The notes under the pieces: model-generated
What the model was told of the DNA's origin: nothing
Seen by the model: only the letters and a program-made list of their open reading frames with translations
Databases searched by the model: none
Part shown: positions 30,325 to 34,552 of the stretch, in pieces
How the letters are laid out: each line of letters starts with the position of its first letter
Position numbering within the stretch: position 1 is the stretch's first letter
Source of the DNA: Muribaculaceae bacterium Isolate-002 (NCI)
GTDB lineage: Bacteria; Bacteroidota; Bacteroidia; Bacteroidales; Muribaculaceae
Assembly (NCBI GenBank): GCA_004102805.1
Contig: SCEG01000034.1
Span: forward strand, 1-34,552
Length of the DNA stretch: 34,552 bases
Reading direction: 5' to 3'
Translations under genes and position numbers: made by a program

Positions 30325-33291
30325 TTAGAAATTAAGTCCTACTGTCAGCGAATAGGTGCGCGGACGCGGATACACGTTCGAGTCTATTCCATAGCTGACT
30401 TCGGGGTCTATGCCCGAGTAATTCGTTATCGTGAACACATTCTGCACGTTGGCCGACAGATGCAGACGCAGGTCGCGCCACACATTGCCGAAATCATAGC
30501 TCAGCTGCAGATTGTCCATCTTCACGAACGATGCGTTCTCGACATAGTGGTCGCTGTAATGCTGGCGCATGGAGAAACCGGTGTCGAGGTAGCTGCGGTT
30601 GAGGTTGTTGAGCTGATAGGCGTTGTAGGATACAGTTTCCCACGCACCGGTATTCATTGCCATGGCGTTATACACGTAGTTGCCGATATTGGCGCGGAGC
30701 GACGTCGACAATGTCCACTTCTTGTAGCGAAGGCTGGTGCTCAGTCCGAGTATCCAGTCGGGAGCCGGAGAGTGGTAGTGGTAGAGGTCTGACGAATTTA
30801 TCTGACCGTCGTTGTTGAGGTCGGCATAGACTCCCTCTATGGGGCGCCCGGTCTTCTCATCGTAGATCTGTTTGTACACATAGAATGCGTAGGGCGCGTA
30901 TCCCGTCGAGAACACCTGCACGCGGCGGCTGTCGACCGATGTGCCCACGAGCGTGTTGGGCGACTCTGCGTCGGGCGACACGGTCAGGTTGGTGATGCGC
31001 GATTTCTGCCATGTGGCATTTGCCGCAACGGTCCATGACCAGTCTTTGCTGTCGATGATATTGGCATTGACCGAAAGCTCGAAACCTTCGCTGTCGACAT
31101 TGCCCACATTCGACAATATGTATTTGGCGAAGTTGGTGCCCGCCGCACAAGGCACTGAGGCAAGCAGGTCTTCGGTCTTGCGCTTGTAGTAGTCGACCGA
31201 CCCTGTGATGCGGTTGTTCATAAATCCGAAGTCAACACCGATATTCCACGCCTTGGTGGTCTCCCACTTCAGGTCGGGATTGTATGCTTCCGGACGGTAG
31301 GTGAAGATAGGTATCCCGTTGAAGACATACTGCGCTCCCTCCTGCGATATCGTGTAGATCGGCATGTGCGAATAATTGGCGATGCCGTCCTGCTGGCCGG
31401 TCTGGCCGTAGCTTACCCTGACTTTGAGGTCATTCATCACATCGCGGGCGAAATCCCAGAATGATTCGTTCGACACTCTCCACGCGAGAGCTACCGACGG
31501 GAATGTGCCCCACCGCTTGTCTTTGGCGAAACGTGACGAGCCGTCGCGGCGGAATGTCGCCGTCAGAAGATAGCGTCCGTCAAACGTATAGTTCAGACGC
31601 CCGTAATATGAAAGCAGTGTGTGGCGCTCGTCGGTCGGAGCTGTTGTCGACTGCACTTCGCCCGCTTCGTTATAGGTCTCGTAGTAGGGCGAATAGCGCT
31701 TCCACCACTGGTAGTCGTAACCGACAGTCACATCGACACTGCTCTTGATGGCATCGAAATCTCTGTTATAGTTGCCGTAGATGGTAAACAGTTTGTTGTA
31801 GGCTTTTTTGGGGCCGACGCACGATACCGTGCCGCCGCTGTTGAAGCCGCTCCATGAAGCCGCTGGGGTGTAATAGTCGCTTTGTCCCTGGGCGCGGTCG
31901 TAGGCTGCCGTGGCATGGAACCGCAGACCCGGGAGCACTCTCACGCGGTAGTCGACATCCACGCTTCCGATCAGACGGCTTGTGTGCGCCTTGTCGCGGT
32001 AGCTGAGCAGTCCGGCCGGATTGGCTGTGCCTCCGGTCACCGGTATGCCGTTGATGTCTACCGGCTCGTTGTAGCCGAAGAAGGCATCGTTGCCCGAATA
32101 AACGGGTATGGTAGGATTATAGGTCGAGGCATTCCATATTATCGAACCGCTCGGATAGCGGCTGGCATTGGCCGACGCCTTGCCGCTGAACGTGAATTTC
32201 AGGTCATCGTTGAAAAACGACGGACTCAGGTTGATGTTGCCCGAGAAGCGGCGGTTCTCGTCATTCTTCATTATACCTTCCTGATACAGCGCCCCTACAG
32301 AGACTCTGAACGGAAGCCAGTCGGTCACGCGTCCCGACACGCTCAGATTGTTGTCGGTGCCGAATCCGGTCTGCATAACCTGGTCGAGCCAGTCGGTGTT
32401 CTCCTCGCCCAGCAATGCTATCTGTGACTGAGAGCCGTTGTTGCGTATCACATCCACAAATTCGTCACGTGAAAGCATGTTGGCGGTTTTCGTTTTGGTC
32501 GATACGGAGTTTGTTGTCGAGAACGATACCTTGACGCGGTCGCCTTTGCCTTTCTTTGTGGTGATGAGTATGACGCCGTTTGACGCGCGCGAACCGTATA
32601 TCGCTGTCGATGACGCGTCTTTGAGCACTGTCATGCTCTCTATGTCATTGGGATTGATCATCGACATGAAATTGCCCTGACCCTGGATATAGCCGCCTAC
32701 TTCCATTGGCACTCCGTCAATCACCACAAGCGGGTCATTGGAGGCGTTGAGCGACGCTCCGCCGCGTATGCGTATCGTGGAGCCACCTGTCGTGGAGCCG
32801 CCTGAGTTTACAATCTGCACACCGGGCATCTTGCCGTTGATGAGCTCTTCGGGCGATGTGATCACTCCCTGATTGAAATCTTTCTCGCTGATAGTCGACA
32901 CTGAGCCGGTCAGGTCGTTTTTCTTCTGCGTGCCGTAGCCGATCACGACAACTTCGTCAAGCACCTCGGCGTTGGGACGCATCGTCACATCTATGACATC
33001 CGACGTGATGTCGACAGTGACTGCCGTATATCCGACGTAAGTGAAAAGCAGCTGTCGTGCCGAGGCCGGCACTTTGAGGGTGTAGTGGCCGTCAAAGTCG
33101 GTGGAGACTCCGATTGGTTCGTCTACGACTTTTACTGTCGCGCCCAACAATGGTTCGCCGGTCTCGTCGGTGACAGTACCCGTGACTGTCCGCTGGGTCT
33201 GTGCAAATGCCGAAACGGGTATAAGGAGTATGGCAAGGATAAGTCCAAGCAGCCGGCTCCTTATTTCGGTAGCATGAATTGCTTTGTGCAT
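30325..33291 (-). CDS. SusC-like TonB-dependent transporter
   Basis: The product has 988 residues. A signal peptide (about 1-31, ending AFAQ) is followed by a carboxypeptidase-regulatory-like domain (about 35-110, TVTGTVTDETGEPLLGA). Next is the TonB-box-like DEVVVIGYG region (about 116-124), a plug domain with the SusC signature LVVIDGVPM, and a long barrel ending in Phe (TVGLNF). It imports oligosaccharides across the outer membrane with the adjacent SusD. It is the first gene of the galactan operon, with a -7 element 61 nt upstream of its ATG. The ATG at 33291 is taken; an internal start at Leu/Met about residue 15 is not seen. Confidence 0.96.
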   Translation of the reverse strand: MHKAIHATEIRSRLLGLILAILLIPVSAFAQTQRTVTGTVTDETGEPLLGATVKVVDEPIGVSTDFDGHYTLKVPASARQLLFTYVGYTAVTVDITSDVIDVTMRPNAEVLDEVVVIGYGTQKKNDLTGSVSTISEKDFNQGVITSPEELINGKMPGVQIVNSGGSTTGGSTIRIRGGASLNASNDPLVVIDGVPMEVGGYIQGQGNFMSMINPNDIESMTVLKDASSTAIYGSRASNGVILITTKKGKGDRVKVSFSTTNSVSTKTKTANMLSRDEFVDVIRNNGSQSQIALLGEENTDWLDQVMQTGFGTDNNLSVSGRVTDWLPFRVSVGALYQEGIMKNDENRRFSGNINLSPSFFNDDLKFTFSGKASANASRYPSGSIIWNASTYNPTIPVYSGNDAFFGYNEPVDINGIPVTGGTANPAGLLSYRDKAHTSRLIGSVDVDYRVRVLPGLRFHATAAYDRAQGQSDYYTPAASWSGFNSGGTVSCVGPKKAYNKLFTIYGNYNRDFDAIKSSVDVTVGYDYQWWKRYSPYYETYNEAGEVQSTTAPTDERHTLLSYYGRLNYTFDGRYLLTATFRRDGSSRFAKDKRWGTFPSVALAWRVSNESFWDFARDVMNDLKVRVSYGQTGQQDGIANYSHMPIYTISQEGAQYVFNGIPIFTYRPEAYNPDLKWETTKAWNIGVDFGFMNNRITGSVDYYKRKTEDLLASVPCAAGTNFAKYILSNVGNVDSEGFELSVNANIIDSKDWSWTVAANATWQKSRITNLTVSPDAESPNTLVGTSVDSRRVQVFSTGYAPYAFYVYKQIYDEKTGRPIEGVYADLNNDGQINSSDLYHYHSPAPDWILGLSTSLRYKKWTLSTSLRANIGNYVYNAMAMNTGAWETVSYNAYQLNNLNRSYLDTGFSMRQHYSDHYVENASFVKMDNLQLSYDFGNVWRDLRLHLSANVQNVFTITNYSGIDPEVSYGIDSNVYPRPRTYSLTVGLNF

Positions 33292-33351
33292 TGGTAGTGT
33301 TTTTTAGGTTATTTTTTAAGGTAAGCACCGGTGTCTGCCGGCGTGATGTTG

Positions 33352-33359
33352 CAAATATA
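33352..33359 (-). promoter_or_regulatory. -7 element of the galactan operon
   Basis: On the minus strand this reads TATATTTG, matching TAnnTTTG, 61 nt before the susC ATG. No TTTG is found 18-21 nt upstream. A missing -33 is usual for promoters that need a bound activator, here presumably the broken hybrid regulator. Confidence 0.5.
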
Positions 33360-33475
33360 GTTCATGCGATAATGTGTGATGGCGCTTTTTCAGACATTTG
33401 ATGCAACAAATCGGACATCGGCATGAATTTCAGTGCGATATGGCCGAATTTTGTCCGTTTAAAAGTAAACATACT

Positions 33476-34399
33476 CTAAGCCTGCGTTTCGGGCTTCTCG
33501 TCGTCCGACCTGTACTGGCTCGGCTTCACTCCGTAGTGCGCCTGAAAACATTTGGCGAAATACGACGGTGTCTTGAATCCCACCATATAACTGATTTCCG
33601 AAACCGTAAACCGGTGCTGGCTCAGAAGCATTGCCGCTTTCTGTAGGCGCACCTGCCTGATATAGTCGAGCGGCGACGTTCCCATATATTTCTTTATGAG
33701 ACGGTAAAGCTGTTTCTGGGCAACGCCGCTTTTCTCGCAGAGCATGTTTACATTCAGATCCGGGTCGGCGATGTTTTCCTCTATTGTCTTGGCGATTTTC
33801 GCAAGCACTTTCTCTGTGGTGCTCTCGGCCTCTATAGGCTTGTATTCCACTTCGGTGATGGCCTGTATGCGCACTTTCTCCGTTATCTCGCTGCGCGATT
33901 TCAGCAGCTGGCTGATGCGCCCCAGAAGCGCCGACGGCTCAAACGGTTTTGTCATGAACACATCTATTCCAAGTTTGATGCTTTCGTTTTCGGTCTTGTT
34001 GTCTGACTTTGCCGTGAGCATGATTATCGGCACTGACGACAGACGCGGGTGCGCCTTCAGCTGCCTTACCATCTCCAGGCCGCCGGTTATCGGCATCATC
34101 TCGTCGGCTATTATAAGGTCGGGAATAAACGAACAGGCAATCGACAGGCCCGAACGGCCGTTCTCGGCTCTCAGGCACGTATATTCCTTGCCGAGTATCC
34201 CGCTGATGAATTCCCCGATCTGGATATTGTCCTCCACAATCAGTATTTTCGGGCGGCCGCTGCTGTCGTCGGCGACATCCTGTCTGAGCTGGGGCGTCAC
34301 ATTGTCTGACACCGGAAGTGTCACCACAAACGATGTGCCCTGACCCTCTTTGCTGTAAAGGCTTATGTTTCCGCCCATAAGCTCAAGATATTTCTTCAC
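33476..34399 (-). pseudogene. hybrid two-component regulator cut by an IS element (C-terminal part)
   Basis: The remaining 307 codons open with KKYLELMGGNISLYS and GQGTSFVVTLP, which is the end of a histidine-kinase ATPase domain. They continue with a receiver domain (about 50-160: acidic Glu56/Asp57, phosphoacceptor Asp99 in IIADEMMP, Lys151). An AraC-type DNA-binding domain (about 205-300, PLDYIRQVRLQKAA) completes the protein. Hybrid regulators of this kind are normally over 1200 residues, with a periplasmic sensor, membrane spans and kinase core. Those parts are missing. The homology runs back to about 34402, where IS4-type transposase sequence begins, and an in-frame stop lies at 34409-34411. 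The GTG at 34399 could start a fragment with the receiver and AraC domains. The stop is TAG at 33476-33478. Confidence 0.9.
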
Positions 34400-34552
34400 T
34401 ACTGTCCACTAAAAATGGACGGGGTTAAATTCGGTTCACTTGAACCATATAGAACTTTGACATCGTTGATATTCTTTTTGTCGAACAAGTCCCGTATATG
34501 GGTTTTGTCAGTAAGCGAGATTCCAAGAATCTGAAGAACTTCGTAAACGCTT
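34399..34552 (-). mobile_element. C-terminal end of an IS4-type transposase (partial)
   Basis: On the minus strand, 50 codons run from the window edge to TAG at 34399-34401. They read SVYEVLQILG, then ISLTDKTHIRDLF, then the GSSEPN tail. A stretch of the form LQILxISLTDKTxxRDLF followed by SEP is typical of the end of IS4-family (DUF4372-type) transposases of Bacteroidales. GTCCA and TGGAC (34404-34408, 34416-34420) form a small inverted pair at the very edge, which probably belongs to the terminal inverted repeat. The other end of the element is outside the window, so the target duplication cannot be seen. Confidence 0.75.

Noticed and set aside
1..34552. tRNA or rRNA genes
   Set aside because: No cloverleaf with a GTTCGA-type loop and no conserved rRNA segments were noticed on either strand.

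Overview
The window looks like chromosomal DNA of a gut-type Bacteroidales bacterium, most likely a Muribaculaceae member; family level is an inference. Reasons: a SusC/SusD polysaccharide utilisation locus with the remains of a hybrid two-component regulator, a GLPGLI/TonB-receptor pair, lipoboxes followed by acidic residues, and promoters of the Bacteroidetes type (TTTG, about 19 nt, TAnnTTTG). Both ends lie in transposase genes: the last codons of an IS5-type transposase at 1-105 and the last 50 codons of an IS4-type transposase at 34399-34552. The piece may therefore be a contig bounded by repeats.

Left part (about 1-7050): a transposase end, a small lipoprotein, then on the minus strand a GLPGLI protein with a TonB-receptor-like outer membrane protein, two small secreted proteins (one DUF3244-like), and a TPR lipoprotein with one membrane span and a C-terminal helix-turn-helix. 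The genes between about 3550 and 7050 look richer in A+T than the rest.

Middle (about 7090-15840, minus strand): gltB-gltD (NADPH glutamate synthase) with its own promoter, preceded by an operon of a 57-aa membrane peptide, a split ThrE-type amino acid exporter (two genes) and a LysR regulator. A palindromic intergenic repeat follows gltD, and a relative of it sits between the two GH53 genes of the galactan locus.

Thiamine operon (15880-22320, plus strand): a consensus promoter, a TPP riboswitch, then thiS, a fused TenI-like/ThiE protein, thiG, thiH, thiF, a SAM-dependent methyltransferase of unknown role, tenA and thiD. The operon makes the thiazole half and joins it to the pyrimidine, but has no thiC. 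With tenA and thiD present, the local pyrimidine supply looks like salvage.

Galactan locus (22367-34399, minus strand): susC, susD, a SusE/F-like surface lipoprotein, two tandem GH53 endo-beta-1,4-galactanases and a GH2 beta-galactosidase. The layout resembles the known Bacteroides thetaiotaomicron beta-1,4-galactan locus. The expected regulator, a hybrid two-component system, is cut: only the last part of its kinase domain, the receiver and the AraC domain remain next to the IS4-type element. This broken regulator, the TenI-ThiE fusion and the methyltransferase inside the thiamine operon are the most notable points.
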